64,000 bases of DNA from Bacteroidaceae bacterium (GCA_017535725.1 JAFXTO010000006.1:1-64000); one strand, 5' to 3'. Positions 7,264 through 16,401 are shown, numbered from the stretch's first letter. A program made the numbers and translations. The notes: generated from the letters alone by a model not told the origin.

Positions 7264-7416
7264 AGTTTAGAGTGGAGAGTTTAGAGTTTAGAGTGGAGAG
7301 TTTAGAGTTTAGAGTTTAGAGTGTAGAGTTTAGAGTGTAGAGTTTAGAGTGTAGAGTTTAGAGTGTAGAGTTTAGAGTAGTTTAATAGTGGAGAGTTTAA
7401 AGATTAAAGTTTAATG
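7264..7416. repeat. AGAGTTT/AGAGTGT 7-bp tandem repeat
   Basis: About twenty copies of a 7-bp unit (AGAGTTT, AGAGTGT, AGAGTGG), partly as a higher-order 14-bp repeat, occupy the gap between the CPBP protease stop and the MATE start. No gene is seen here. Confidence 0.8.
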
Positions 7417-7458
7417 TTTAGAGACGCTGAAGGGGAAAAGGTTTAATCCAAAGAAAAA

Positions 7459-8076
7459 TTAAAAGGGAAACCAGACAAAGGCGGCAGCGTCCCAGAGAGC
7501 GTGGCTGATGACAATGGCGGTGAAATGCTTGGGGAACAGACGGAAGAGCCCTCCCCAGAGGATGCCGCAGACCATAGCTGCCATCACAAGCATGAAGTTC
7601 AGGGAGGCGACATGAATGAGGGTGTAGGCGAGCGTAGCCAGCAGGAAGCCCACATTCGGCGACCAACGCTGGGAGAGGCGGCGCTGGATAAACCCGCGCC
7701 AGAACAGTTCCTCGCCAGGTCCAATGATGCAAAGCAACAGCAGGGCAATGACCGAAGGCGAAGTGGCACCCTTGATGCCGTAGATGAGATCCACCTGCGG
7801 ACGGGCGAAGTCAAAGAGCAACTGCGAGACCTTGTCGCCAAGCCAGAAGACAAACCAGAGGATGATGGCAATAGCTATCCCCCACCCTACCTCACTCCAC
7901 GAACAGCGGAGATCGGGCTTGCCGCCGAGGACGAAGGCCAAGAGGGTCAGCGTCAGCGAGGCAACGGTCATCGTCAACCAGAAGTTCAGATGCAGGCCCA
8001 GATAGGGAAAGAACATCACGAACCAGAAGAGGGCGGCGAGGAGGACGGGGAAGAGGAGGGGCTTGAAGGAGGACAT
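7459..8076 (-). CDS. CPBP family intramembrane glutamic endopeptidase
   Basis: This 205-residue membrane protein has six or more hydrophobic segments. The CPBP (Rce1/abi) catalytic motifs are present: EELFWRGFIQRRL (E-E-x3-R) at about residue 125, then HVASLN and SHALWDA. Family members cleave prenylated or other membrane-embedded substrates; the substrate here is unknown. The start at 8076 (MSSFKPLLFP) is preferred. The frame stays open for 96 more codons upstream, but those encode only F-N-L-S-T-F-Q-Y-F series from the TTGAAA array and cannot be trusted. The downstream spacer to the MATE gene is a 7-bp repeat array. Confidence 0.85.
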   Translation of the reverse strand: MSSFKPLLFPVLLAALFWFVMFFPYLGLHLNFWLTMTVASLTLTLLAFVLGGKPDLRCSWSEVGWGIAIAIILWFVFWLGDKVSQLLFDFARPQVDLIYGIKGATSPSVIALLLLCIIGPGEELFWRGFIQRRLSQRWSPNVGFLLATLAYTLIHVASLNFMLVMAAMVCGILWGGLFRLFPKHFTAIVISHALWDAAAFVWFPF

Positions 8077-8079
8077 TGA

Positions 8080-8228
8080 AAGTTGAAAAGTTGAAAGGTT
8101 GAAAATTGAAATATTGAAAATTGAAATATTGAAAGGTTGAAAATTGAAATATTGAAATATTGAAAGGTTGAAAGGTTGAAAATTGAAATATTGAAAATTG
8201 AAATATTGAAAGGTTGAAAGGTTGAAAA
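8080..8228. repeat. TTGAAAGGT/TTGAAATAT 8-9 bp tandem array
   Basis: Roughly seventeen degenerate TTGAAA-type units directly upstream of the CPBP gene. Most units are 9 bp, so the minus strand has an open frame (F-N-x-S-x-F-Q) running into the CPBP gene. Confidence 0.8.
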
Positions 8229-8299
8229 AAATGGGGCGGCCGGGGATTTGGGTCGTAATGACGAGATAACGAAATAACGAAATAACGAAGGCCGCGGGA

Positions 8300-8388
8300 T
8301 TGAAAGGTTGAAAAGTTGAAAGATTAGAGGAGGGCTTCAAGGGGGAAGTTAAGTTATCGCACAATATTTCAACTTTTCAACCTTTCAA
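8300..8388. repeat. Perfect 22-bp inverted repeat built from TTGAAA units
   Basis: The 22 nt at 8300-8321 (plus strand, TTGAAAGG... orientation) are exactly complementary to 8367-8388, with a 45-nt loop. It follows the menA stop on the minus strand by only 12 bp, so it may act as an RNA 3'-end hairpin for menA. Confidence 0.65.
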
Positions 8389-8399
8389 CTTTTCAACTT

Positions 8400-9287
8400 T
8401 CAGAACAGTCGGGCGAGGACGAAACCGACGATGAGCAGGAGGCTGAACATCAGCTGGAGCTGGGCGGTCTGTTCGTCGAGGCGGGCGTAGGACTCCTTGC
8501 CTCCCTGCTCATAGGCGAGCATGGTGCGGGCATTCTTGACGGCTACGGGCATAGCGAGGAATGCGGTACCTAACCACCAGGGTTCCAAGCGGAACACCAT
8601 GAGCGCCACTAACCACAGGAAGGGGAGGAGAACCTCGAAAGCATAGAGCCACGCACCAAAGCGACGACCTGTGAGCAGCGGAAACGTATGAATGCCAGCG
8701 CGCTGGTCGGTCTCGATGTCACGGACGTTGTTGGCATGAAGAATACCCACCGTGATGAGTCCCACAGGAACAGCCAGCCAAAGGACCTCCCAATGGATGG
8801 CTCCAGAGACGACAAACGAAGTTCCCGTCATGGGCAGAAATGAATAGCAAAGGATGATGACCACGTCGCCCAAGGCTGCATATTTCAGACGAGTATAGAG
8901 CAACGAGAACAGAATGCCCGCCAGACCTATATATAATAAGGTGAGTCCCGTGAGGCAGACCAGCAGCAGACCACCGACAATAGCGATGGCATTCAACGAG
9001 AGGGAGAGACGGCGGAACTCGTCGGTGGTGAACTGGCCGTCGACCAGCTGGCGGACGCCGTAGGTGTCGGCGGCATCCACACCGCTCTGGTAGTCAGCAA
9101 TGTCGCTCCACACATTGCCTGCGGCATGAACGAAAATGATGTTAATGAGAGCCCAGAGGGCAAAGCCCCAATGAACGTCGAAACCCTGGCTCCACAGCCA
9201 CGCTATCGTAACGAGGACTGGCATAGAAGAAGCAGGAAATGACCAAGGGCGGGTGGCGAGCACCCAATCTTTCAATGTATGTTTCAT
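8400..9287 (-). CDS. menA: 1,4-dihydroxy-2-naphthoate polyprenyltransferase (UbiA family)
   Basis: This 295-residue UbiA-superfamily prenyltransferase carries two Asp-rich motifs: NVWSDIADYQSGVD near residue 72 and NNVRDIETDQRAG near residue 187. The second is the menA-type form. It would attach a polyprenyl chain to DHNA in the inner membrane, the last-but-one step of menaquinone synthesis. The hydrophobic profile (8-9 segments) and length fit. It follows the DUF5686 gene by 11 bp on the same strand, so they are probably co-transcribed. No other men gene is present here. Confidence 0.88.
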   Translation of the reverse strand: MKHTLKDWVLATRPWSFPASSMPVLVTIAWLWSQGFDVHWGFALWALINIIFVHAAGNVWSDIADYQSGVDAADTYGVRQLVDGQFTTDEFRRLSLSLNAIAIVGGLLLVCLTGLTLLYIGLAGILFSLLYTRLKYAALGDVVIILCYSFLPMTGTSFVVSGAIHWEVLWLAVPVGLITVGILHANNVRDIETDQRAGIHTFPLLTGRRFGAWLYAFEVLLPFLWLVALMVFRLEPWWLGTAFLAMPVAVKNARTMLAYEQGGKESYARLDEQTAQLQLMFSLLLIVGFVLARLF

Positions 9288-9298
9288 TGTTTCAATAA

Positions 9299-11677
9299 TT
9301 AGAAGTCAAACTGAAGCACCGCACGCACGCCATGTTTCTTCACCCCCGGATAATCGAGGTAGTTCAGTCGGCGCACATAGTCTATACGGAGACATTTCAG
9401 GATATTGTGGAGTCCCACGCTGAATTCCATATAGGGGGTATGGCTCATTGGATGCACGATACTCTCACCGCCCCGTGAGGGCATGTAGAAGAGGTCGTGG
9501 TCACCCGGATTCAAGTCGGGATTGTTCTTGTCGGTCAGATGTCCATAGAGCACCTTGAAGCCGATGACCTCACGCAGTTTCAGGCTCTTGAGGAGCGGTA
9601 TGCGGTTCAGCAGCTTGCCGGAGAGGTCCCACTCCGCCTGCAACGAGACGTAGCGGTCGTTGACGAACTCCAGATTCTGAATCATGTTGAACATGTCGCG
9701 GGTGAGGAGGTAGGAGTTGTTGGCCACGGGCATGAGCAGCAGCGGGAAGGGCGCCTTGTTCCAGGCGATGGCTCCCCGGAAGTTCAGGTCGATGCGTCCG
9801 TAGGAATTGAGCCAGATGCGCTCGAAGACGGTCAGTTCCGTCGTGTTGTAGCGATAGTCACTTCCGAAGACACCCTTCATTCCGATGGTGTGGGAGAGGG
9901 CAAAGACAGGATTGTTGTGATTGACATTCCGGCGGCGGTGCTTGCTGTTGATAATCTCCTCGCCGGGAGCCCAGCGCAGGGAGAGTGTCAGGTCGGATGT
10001 ATTGATATGAGGTACGGCATCATCCGATAGCTGATAGGCAGGTGACGGACTGTCGAGACGCTGATAGAACAATGCGCCACAGGGAGTTATACGGGCATTC
10101 TTCCACTGAAGCTTGATGCCCAGATGGTTATTCGTCTCCACTTCATAGCGCAAGAGCCAATGGCGCTGGAACATCATGTGTTCCACAGGAGTCCACTTCA
10201 TCGCCGTCCACGCATTGTCCTTGTCGCGGCCATTCTGCCACATGAGGTCAGCAGGACTGAAGACATCGTATTGCCACGAGGCGGTGATGCTGTTGCGAGG
10301 GAACTCATGCGGCGAGAACCTCTTGCGGAGGAACGAATACTCCAGCTCGGCCAGGCCATACCACTTACGACTGTCCACGCCGTAGGCGACATATCCCTTG
10401 AAGAAGAGCTTGGGGAAGACACGCGCCGAGGACTGTCCGCCGACACGGAAACGCCAACCGTCGATGAAGTTATGCGAGACCATTGACATGATGGGGCCGA
10501 AGTCGAACGGGCTGCGGTCGTTCTTGGAACTCGTCTCGAAGGAGTTGACAATCACCGACCGCATAAGATACATCCAGAAGGTTCCGCCAACGACCTCATT
10601 CATGCGCGAACTCATATCCTTCAGGCCACTCTCGCCCCAGGAGAGGGTGTCCACCCGATGCCTTGCCCAGAAAAGGGAATCTCCCACATTAGGACTGCCT
10701 TCGCGGGGCTTGTCGCTGGGCAGGAACATGATATCCGGGATAGAGTCCACGGAAATCTGCGTGTAGTTGGTGGCGCGATGCAGCACCAACTGCCGATGTT
10801 TCTTCAGGATACCCAGCTCCGCAAAGAGGTCGTCGGTCTGGAGCACACGCTGTCCGTTGGGTAGGTCCGTGAACTTCTGCTCGATGACCATGGTGTTGAC
10901 CCAGTTCACACTAGAGCGCAGCGGCAGGTTGAGGATGCACTTATGGACGCGGTAGGTGCTGTCGTTCAGAATCCAGATGCGTCCGCTGAAGCCGAAGTCC
11001 TGCGGGTTCTGGGGCACAAAGTTCAGCTGGATGGTATTCTTGCCGTCGACGACCAAAGTGTCTTCGATGAAGAACTGGAAGAACGAGATGGCAGCACGGG
11101 AAGACAGCGGGCTGGTGAACTTGCGCTCGAACAACGTCACTACGTCGTCGTAGATATTCACATCCGTAAAGATGCTGGCAATGATGGTGTTGACATTGTC
11201 GCCAATGGGTATCAAGTCGGTGATGCCCTCGGAATTGGTGCCCAGAATGTAGTTGCGCTCCAGCTCAGGATTGCGACGCCACAGGTGCTGGGTGACGGTC
11301 TCCGTGTAGTTGAACGGCAGGATGTACTTCTCAGTCTGCGGGCAGTATTCTATCTGTCGGCGGATGATGGGTTTCTGCAGCACCTTCATGGAGTCAATCA
11401 TCTTCTGGGTGATGTTGTCCAATGAGGTGGTGATGCGCTGGTACTTATTGTAGCGCACGAAATCATTCTTCTCCAGGTTGTGGTCGCCCTTGGCGTCAAT
11501 TACCTTGCGCATGAGCTCCACAGCAGGGTTCCCCTTGCGCCGGTAGCGCTGTCGCTTGGGTTTGACGAGCACTTCCTGGAGTTCCCGCTCCTCATAGACG
11601 TCACGTTTATTTTTCTGACCCCACGCCTCAGAGCACAAGGTCAGCACGAAGATGAGGAGTAAGGTAGCGCGACGCAT
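9299..11677 (-). CDS. DUF5686 family outer-membrane protein
   Basis: This 792-residue protein has a signal peptide (MRRATLLLIFVLTLCSEAWG) and the DUF5686 layout of Bacteroidetes: an N-terminal domain with R-R-K-G-N-P-A-V-E-L-M-R-K-V-I, a central alpha/beta part, and a C-terminal region of alternating strands ending in Q-F-D-F, typical of an outer-membrane barrel. Many relatives begin with a carboxypeptidase-regulatory-like domain, which is absent here. Function is unknown. The ATG overlaps the nadC stop by one base (TGATG), implying translational coupling. Confidence 0.8.
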   Translation of the reverse strand: MRRATLLLIFVLTLCSEAWGQKNKRDVYEERELQEVLVKPKRQRYRRKGNPAVELMRKVIDAKGDHNLEKNDFVRYNKYQRITTSLDNITQKMIDSMKVLQKPIIRRQIEYCPQTEKYILPFNYTETVTQHLWRRNPELERNYILGTNSEGITDLIPIGDNVNTIIASIFTDVNIYDDVVTLFERKFTSPLSSRAAISFFQFFIEDTLVVDGKNTIQLNFVPQNPQDFGFSGRIWILNDSTYRVHKCILNLPLRSSVNWVNTMVIEQKFTDLPNGQRVLQTDDLFAELGILKKHRQLVLHRATNYTQISVDSIPDIMFLPSDKPREGSPNVGDSLFWARHRVDTLSWGESGLKDMSSRMNEVVGGTFWMYLMRSVIVNSFETSSKNDRSPFDFGPIMSMVSHNFIDGWRFRVGGQSSARVFPKLFFKGYVAYGVDSRKWYGLAELEYSFLRKRFSPHEFPRNSITASWQYDVFSPADLMWQNGRDKDNAWTAMKWTPVEHMMFQRHWLLRYEVETNNHLGIKLQWKNARITPCGALFYQRLDSPSPAYQLSDDAVPHINTSDLTLSLRWAPGEEIINSKHRRRNVNHNNPVFALSHTIGMKGVFGSDYRYNTTELTVFERIWLNSYGRIDLNFRGAIAWNKAPFPLLLMPVANNSYLLTRDMFNMIQNLEFVNDRYVSLQAEWDLSGKLLNRIPLLKSLKLREVIGFKVLYGHLTDKNNPDLNPGDHDLFYMPSRGGESIVHPMSHTPYMEFSVGLHNILKCLRIDYVRRLNYLDYPGVKKHGVRAVLQFDF

Positions 11678-12582
11678 CAGCAGGCTTTGAAACTCATATC
11701 AAGGCCCTTCACGCTATGGGTGAGGGCGCCAACAGAAATAAAGTCCACGCCACATTCGGCGTAGTCGCGAAGGGTGTCGAAGGTGATACCGCCACTGGAC
11801 TCGGTCTCGAAGCGTCCGCCAATCATTTCCACCGCCTTACGGGTGTCGGCGGGAGTGAAGTTGTCGAGCATGATGCGGTCCACGCCTCCAATCTCAAGCA
11901 CCTGGTTCAGTTCATCGAAGTTGCGTACCTCGATTTCTATCTTCAGGTCTTTGCCCTTGGCCTTAAGGTATTCGTGACAGCGGTTGATGGCGTTGGCAAT
12001 GCCTCCGGAGAAGTCCACGTGGTTGTCCTTCAGGAGAATCATGTCAAAGAGTCCGATACGGTGGTTGCAGCCGCCGCCAATCTTCACGGCAGCTTTCTCC
12101 AGCATGCGCATACCAGGAGTTGTCTTGCGGGTGTCGAGGACACGGGTCTTGGTGCCGGCAAGCTTCTGGACGTACTTATTGGTCATGGTCGCAATGCCGG
12201 ACATGCGCTGCATGATGTTGAGCATCAGGCGTTCGGTCTGCAAGAGGCTCTGTACCTTGCCCGTAACAATCATGGCAACATCACCGGGCTTGACATGAGT
12301 GCCATCCTCCATGAATACCTCCACCTGCATGGTGGGGTCGAAGCGACGGAATACTTCCTTGGCAATCTCGATACCTGCCAGAATGCCTTCTTCCTTGATG
12401 AGCAACTTGCTCTTGCCCATTGCATCAGCGGGAATGCAGCAAAGGGTGGTGTGGTCGCCGTCGCCGATGTCTTCGGCAAAGGCGAGGTCGATGAGGCGGT
12501 CGACTAATTCCTTGACAGACTCTCCCCCCGCCCTCTCTGTTAGAGAGGGAGCGGATTGTATTGAAAGATTGTTTTCGTTCAT
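11677..12582 (-). CDS. nadC: Nicotinate-nucleotide pyrophosphorylase (carboxylating)
   Basis: NadC converts quinolinate and PRPP to nicotinate mononucleotide, CO2 and PPi in de novo NAD synthesis. Typical blocks are AEDIGDGDHTT, LNIMQRMSGIAT, VLDTRKTTPGMR, KIGGGCNHRIGLFDMILLKD and SSGGITFDT. It is 301 residues, slightly longer than usual because residues ~9-22 (SAPSLTERAGGES) precede the conserved start of the family. That stretch is encoded by a copy of the dispersed CTCCCTC palindrome. If translation really begins at 12582 the repeat is part of the protein; I see no good start between it and the domain. nadA and nadB are not in the window. Confidence 0.92.
   Translation of the reverse strand: MNENNLSIQSAPSLTERAGGESVKELVDRLIDLAFAEDIGDGDHTTLCCIPADAMGKSKLLIKEEGILAGIEIAKEVFRRFDPTMQVEVFMEDGTHVKPGDVAMIVTGKVQSLLQTERLMLNIMQRMSGIATMTNKYVQKLAGTKTRVLDTRKTTPGMRMLEKAAVKIGGGCNHRIGLFDMILLKDNHVDFSGGIANAINRCHEYLKAKGKDLKIEIEVRNFDELNQVLEIGGVDRIMLDNFTPADTRKAVEMIGGRFETESSGGITFDTLRDYAECGVDFISVGALTHSVKGLDMSFKAC
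12523..12554 (-). repeat. GC-rich dispersed palindrome, copy inside nadC
   Basis: Minus-strand copy of the CTCCCTC-x-AACAG-x-GAGGG-CGGGG element. It encodes A-P-S-L-T-E-R-A-G-G in the nadC frame. Confidence 0.75.
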
Positions 12583-12641
12583 ATCTGTATAAAGTTTAAT
12601 TGTTAATATTGAATGATTTAAGTACTATTCTTGAAAGTATT

Positions 12642-12675
12642 CACTCCCTCCCTAACAGGGAGGGCGGGGGGTGGG
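12642..12675 (+). repeat. GC-rich dispersed palindrome, intergenic copy
   Basis: ACTCCCTCCCTAACAGGGAG followed by GGCGGGGGGTGGG, located between the permease stop (12680) and nadC start (12582). The CCTCCCT/AGGGAGG arms can form a 7-bp hairpin. This is the cleanest copy of the element in the window. Confidence 0.75.
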
Positions 12676-12679
12676 TCTA

Positions 12680-13924
12680 CTATTCAAACCTCATCACCCG
12701 GGCCGGCTCTATTCTCGAAACGAGGAAGGTGGGGATGATGAGGACGAGCACGGTGATGATGAGTGTGACCACATTCAACAGCAGTATCAAGGGCCACGAG
12801 AGGGCGATGGGCACCACATCGACATAGTAGGAAGCAGGGTCCAGATGAACGAGGCCGAACTGTTGCTGAATCAGGGCAAGGCCAATGCCCAACAGGTTGC
12901 CTATCAGCAGGCCACGTCCGATGAGCAAAGTGGCGAAGTAGAGGAAAACGGTGCGCAGCTGACCATTGGTGGAGCCCAGACTCTTCATGATAGCGATGAA
13001 ATTCGTGCGCTCCAGGATGATAATGAGCAAACCGGCGGTCATCGTGAACAGGGAGAGCCCTATCATCAGGGCGAGGATGACATAAACGTTGGTGTCCAGG
13101 AGTGACAGCCATGAGAAGATTCCAGGGTACAACTCCTTAATATGGTGGGTGGAGTACGTGGAGGAATACTGATCCTGCGTGCGGTTCATGACGGAGGCGA
13201 CCTCAGCGGTCGTGTTCTCCAACTGAGAGAAGTCGCTGACCAACAGCTCCGCACCCGTGCACTGGTCACTCTCCCACCCTGCCAGACGCTGGACGGCATA
13301 TAGGTCCGTGAAGACCCAGTTGTTATCGAACTCGGTGAGATGGGTTTCGTAGATTCCCACGATATGATAGCGCCGTGCCCGAACGTTCTCCGAAAAGAAG
13401 TAGGCAAAGACGCGGTCGCCCACCTCCAGCCCTAATTCCGAAGAGATGAGGCGCGAGATGGCTATCTCATTATAGGTGGTATCGGAACTGAACCGAGGCA
13501 GACAGCCAGCCACAAGATGGCGGGAGAGGAAGGTGGTATCGTATTCCTCTGCTGCACCACGGAGCGAGATGCCCTTGAAAGCCTCGTCAGTCTTCAACAT
13601 ACCCGTCTTCGTGGCAAAACGCTGGACATGTGCCACGCCCGGCAAGTCCGCCAGGCGATGCAACAACGACGAATCCACCGCTACGGGCTGGGGCTCAGCA
13701 GTGTAGAGGCTCTGGTAATTAATGATTTGCACATGGCTGCCGAAACCGATTACCTTGCTCTGGATCTCGCCCTTGAAACCAAGGATGATGCAGACCGACA
13801 GAATCATCACAGCCAATCCCACAGCGACACCCCATACGGCAATCGTGACGGCCGGACGCGAGATGCGTCGCTGGTCGTCGCGATGGCCAAAGAGGCGGCG
13901 GGCTATGGTGAATTCAACTTTCAA
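12680..13924 (-). CDS. LolC/LolE/MacB-type ABC transporter permease
   Basis: This 414-residue inner-membrane protein has one N-terminal transmembrane segment (TIAVWGVAVGLAVMILSVCI), a large periplasmic MacB-PCD-like domain, and three C-terminal segments. Between them lies the FtsX-domain signature NFIAIMKSLGSTNGQLR near residue 315. The topology and length fit LolC/E permeases, which extract lipoproteins from the inner membrane, but no LolD-like ATPase is encoded nearby, so the substrate is unproven. Its start overlaps the aminotransferase stop by 4 bp (ATGA). Confidence 0.83.
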   Translation of the reverse strand: MKVEFTIARRLFGHRDDQRRISRPAVTIAVWGVAVGLAVMILSVCIILGFKGEIQSKVIGFGSHVQIINYQSLYTAEPQPVAVDSSLLHRLADLPGVAHVQRFATKTGMLKTDEAFKGISLRGAAEEYDTTFLSRHLVAGCLPRFSSDTTYNEIAISRLISSELGLEVGDRVFAYFFSENVRARRYHIVGIYETHLTEFDNNWVFTDLYAVQRLAGWESDQCTGAELLVSDFSQLENTTAEVASVMNRTQDQYSSTYSTHHIKELYPGIFSWLSLLDTNVYVILALMIGLSLFTMTAGLLIIILERTNFIAIMKSLGSTNGQLRTVFLYFATLLIGRGLLIGNLLGIGLALIQQQFGLVHLDPASYYVDVVPIALSWPLILLLNVVTLIITVLVLIIPTFLVSRIEPARVMRFE

Positions 13925-15123
13925 CTCTCCTTCCTCCCTGGATATGCCTCCAGTGCCTTGCGCAGCACAAACAATGCGCGGGTGAGATCTTCCTTCTTCA
14001 AGACATAGGCGAGTCGCACCTCATCACGTCCCAGACCAGGTGTCGTGTAGAAACCTGCAGCGGGAGCCATCATGACGGTTTCGCCCTCGTAGTTGAAGTC
14101 CCGCAGGCACCAGGCACAGAATGTCTCTGCATCGTCCACGGGCAGCTTAGCCACCGTGTAAAACGCTCCCATGGGGATAGGACTGTAGACTCCGGGAATT
14201 CGATTCAGTCCATCAATCAAGCACTTACGACGTTCCACGTACTCGTCATAGACTTCCAGGCTATATTCCTCACCAGCATCCAAGGAGGCTTCGGCAGCAA
14301 TCTGTCCGATGAGTGGGGGCGAGAGTCGGGCCTGACAGAACTTCATCACGGCCTGACGGACTTCCTTGTTCTTCGTTATCAAGGCACCAATGCGGATTCC
14401 GCACTCGGAGTAACGCTTCGACACGGAGTCGATGAGCACCACGTTCTGCTCGATGCCTTCGAGGTGGCAGGCCGAGATATAGGGCGAACCCGTGTAGATG
14501 AACTCACGATACACCTCATCCGAGAAGAGGTAGAGGTCGTACTTCTTCACGAGGTCGCGAATCTGGTTCATCTCGCGACGCGTGTAGAGGTAGCCCGTGG
14601 GATTGTTGGGATTACAAATAAGTATCGCGCGCGTGCGTTCATTTATTAATTCTTCGAACTTCTCGACTTTGGGCAACGAGAAGCCCTCGTCGATGGTCGT
14701 GGTCACCGTGCGGATGACAGCACCAGCCGAAATGGCAAAAGCCATGTAGTTGGCGTACGCAGGTTCCGGCACGATGATTTCGTCTCCGGGATTCAGGCAG
14801 GAGAGGAAGGCGAAGAGCACCGCTTCCGAGCCACCGCTGGTGATGATAATGTCGTCCGCCGTGACGTCGATGTTGTATTTCGCGTAGTAGCTCACCAGCT
14901 TCTCCCGATAGCTTTGGTAGCCCTGGGACGGAGAGTACTCCAAGATGGTACGGTCGATGCCCCTGATGGCATCCAAAGCCGCTTTCGGCGTGGGCAAATC
15001 CGGCTGGCCGATGTTGAGGTGATATACGTGAATACCCCTTGCCTTGGCTTCGTTGGCCAAGGGAGCTAATTTCCGAATAGGTGAGGCAGGCATTTCGTGC
15101 CCTCGAACTGATATTTTTGGCAT
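13921..15123 (-). CDS. PLP-dependent aminotransferase, class I (aspartate aminotransferase-like)
   Basis: This 400-residue fold-type I enzyme has HLNIGQPDLPTP near the N-terminus, ICNPNNPTGYLYT at about residue 169, SDEVYREFIY at 201, and the Schiff-base lysine K236 in DSVSKRYSECGIR. The K-R-Y-S-E-C-G-I-R form is characteristic of a Bacteroidetes aspartate/aromatic aminotransferase subgroup. It is the first gene of the long minus-strand run and has its own promoter. Confidence 0.87.
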   Translation of the reverse strand: MPKISVRGHEMPASPIRKLAPLANEAKARGIHVYHLNIGQPDLPTPKAALDAIRGIDRTILEYSPSQGYQSYREKLVSYYAKYNIDVTADDIIITSGGSEAVLFAFLSCLNPGDEIIVPEPAYANYMAFAISAGAVIRTVTTTIDEGFSLPKVEKFEELINERTRAILICNPNNPTGYLYTRREMNQIRDLVKKYDLYLFSDEVYREFIYTGSPYISACHLEGIEQNVVLIDSVSKRYSECGIRIGALITKNKEVRQAVMKFCQARLSPPLIGQIAAEASLDAGEEYSLEVYDEYVERRKCLIDGLNRIPGVYSPIPMGAFYTVAKLPVDDAETFCAWCLRDFNYEGETVMMAPAAGFYTTPGLGRDEVRLAYVLKKEDLTRALFVLRKALEAYPGRKES

Positions 15124-15155
15124 AATTATGCGGGTTGTGTTCTTGAAATCGGGTG

Positions 15156-15163
15156 CAAAGATA
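15156..15163 (-). promoter_or_regulatory. Promoter -7 box for the aminotransferase
   Basis: Minus-strand TATCTTTG followed by GCACCC, 33 bp upstream of the ATG at 15123. A clear -33 TTG was not found at ideal spacing. Confidence 0.5.
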
Positions 15164-15215
15164 AGGTAAATGGGTGGATTTATGAACTCTTTTCACATTT
15201 TTTTAGTCAAAAGAC

Positions 15216-15246
15216 TTGTCTAACTGAAAAGTTTTGGCTTAATTTG
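15216..15246 (+). promoter_or_regulatory. Promoter of the galactose operon
   Basis: TTG at 15216-15218, a 20-bp spacer, then TTAATTTG at 15239-15246 (one mismatch to TAnnTTTG). The galM ATG is at 15280, so a longer galM reading from 15244 would start inside the promoter and is rejected. Confidence 0.55.
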
Positions 15247-15279
15247 TGCCACAAATTGTACAATTTTAATCCTTTATCT

Positions 15280-16401
15280 ATGGAAACAAGCACTCTTTCG
15301 GGACTGAAACGCGAAGATTTTCAGTCTACTATCCAAGGCAAGCAAACAGATTTATTCACGCTCGTCAACAAACAAGGTCATGAAGTGTCAATAACGAACT
15401 ACGGTGGAGCTCTCGTTGCCATCATGGTTCCCGACAAAAATGGCAAGTTCGCTAACGTCATTCAGGGGCACGACAGCATCAAAGATGTCGTGAATAGTCC
15501 GGAACCGTTCCTGTCCACCCTCATCGGACGCTACGGCAACCGCATCTGCAAGGCCCGGTTCCAACTCGACGGAGTTGAGTACAACAAAATCGCCGTCAAC
15601 AACGGCCCCAACCACCTCCACGGTGGCCCCACCGGATTCCACGCCCGCGTCTGGGACGCTGAACAGCTCGACACCCACACGCTCGTTCTCCACTACTTCT
15701 CGGAAGACGGCGAAGAAGGCTTCCCTGGAAACCTCGACGTTACGGTCATTTACCGCTGGACGGACGCTGACGAACTGGTCATCGAATACAAGGCTACGAC
15801 CGACAAACCGACGATCGTGAACCTCACCAACCACGGATTCTTCTCACTGGCAGGAATCGCCAACCCCACCCCCGATGTTCTCAACCTCCAGTGCTTCATC
15901 AACGCTGACTTCTATGTGCCCATCGACGAGACCAGTATTCCTACGGGCGAGGTGCGTGCCGTCAAGGGAACTCCCTTCGACTTCACCACCATGCACGCCA
16001 TCGGCGACATGATTGATGCCGACGACGAGCAGATTCACAACGGCACAGGCTATGACCACAGTTACCTCGTCAAGAAGAAGGAGTTCAAGGAACTCAGCTA
16101 TGCCGCCAAGATTTACGAGCCCAACAGCGGTCGCTCCATGGAAGTCTACACCACCGAGCCTGCCCTGCAACTCTACACGGGCAACTTCCTCAGTGGTATC
16201 CCCGGCCAGTTCGGCGCCACCTTCCCCCGCCGTTCCGGCATCTGCTTCGAGGCACAGTATGCTCCCGACAGCCCCAACCAGACCCACTTCCCCTGCTGCG
16301 TACTCCGTCCAGGCGAAGAATACTGGCAGCTGACCGTCTACAAGTTTGGCAACAGCAACGGCCCCGAGGCCACCGGTCTCTCCAGCGACATCAGGGAATA
16401 A
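15280..16401 (+). CDS. galM: Aldose 1-epimerase (galactose mutarotase)
   Basis: This 373-residue enzyme interconverts alpha and beta anomers of galactose or glucose so that galactokinase receives the alpha form. Family features are VSITNYGGALVAIMVPD, GRYGNRICKARF, NHLHGGPTGFHARVW (catalytic His region), NLTNHGFFSLAG and GTGYDHSYLV. The chosen start METSTLSG fits the promoter position. It is the first gene of galM - transporter - galK and, like them, uses a strongly biased, C-ending codon set, suggesting high expression. Confidence 0.93.
   Translation: METSTLSGLKREDFQSTIQGKQTDLFTLVNKQGHEVSITNYGGALVAIMVPDKNGKFANVIQGHDSIKDVVNSPEPFLSTLIGRYGNRICKARFQLDGVEYNKIAVNNGPNHLHGGPTGFHARVWDAEQLDTHTLVLHYFSEDGEEGFPGNLDVTVIYRWTDADELVIEYKATTDKPTIVNLTNHGFFSLAGIANPTPDVLNLQCFINADFYVPIDETSIPTGEVRAVKGTPFDFTTMHAIGDMIDADDEQIHNGTGYDHSYLVKKKEFKELSYAAKIYEPNSGRSMEVYTTEPALQLYTGNFLSGIPGQFGATFPRRSGICFEAQYAPDSPNQTHFPCCVLRPGEEYWQLTVYKFGNSNGPEATGLSSDIRE

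Noticed and set aside
8077..8364. 96-residue N-terminal extension of the CPBP protease
   Set aside because: It encodes only repetitive F-N-x-S-x-F-Q units from the TTGAAA array; the family N-terminus is at 8076.
15244..15279. Earlier start for galM
   Set aside because: It would begin inside the promoter -7 box, and the extra residues are not part of the family.
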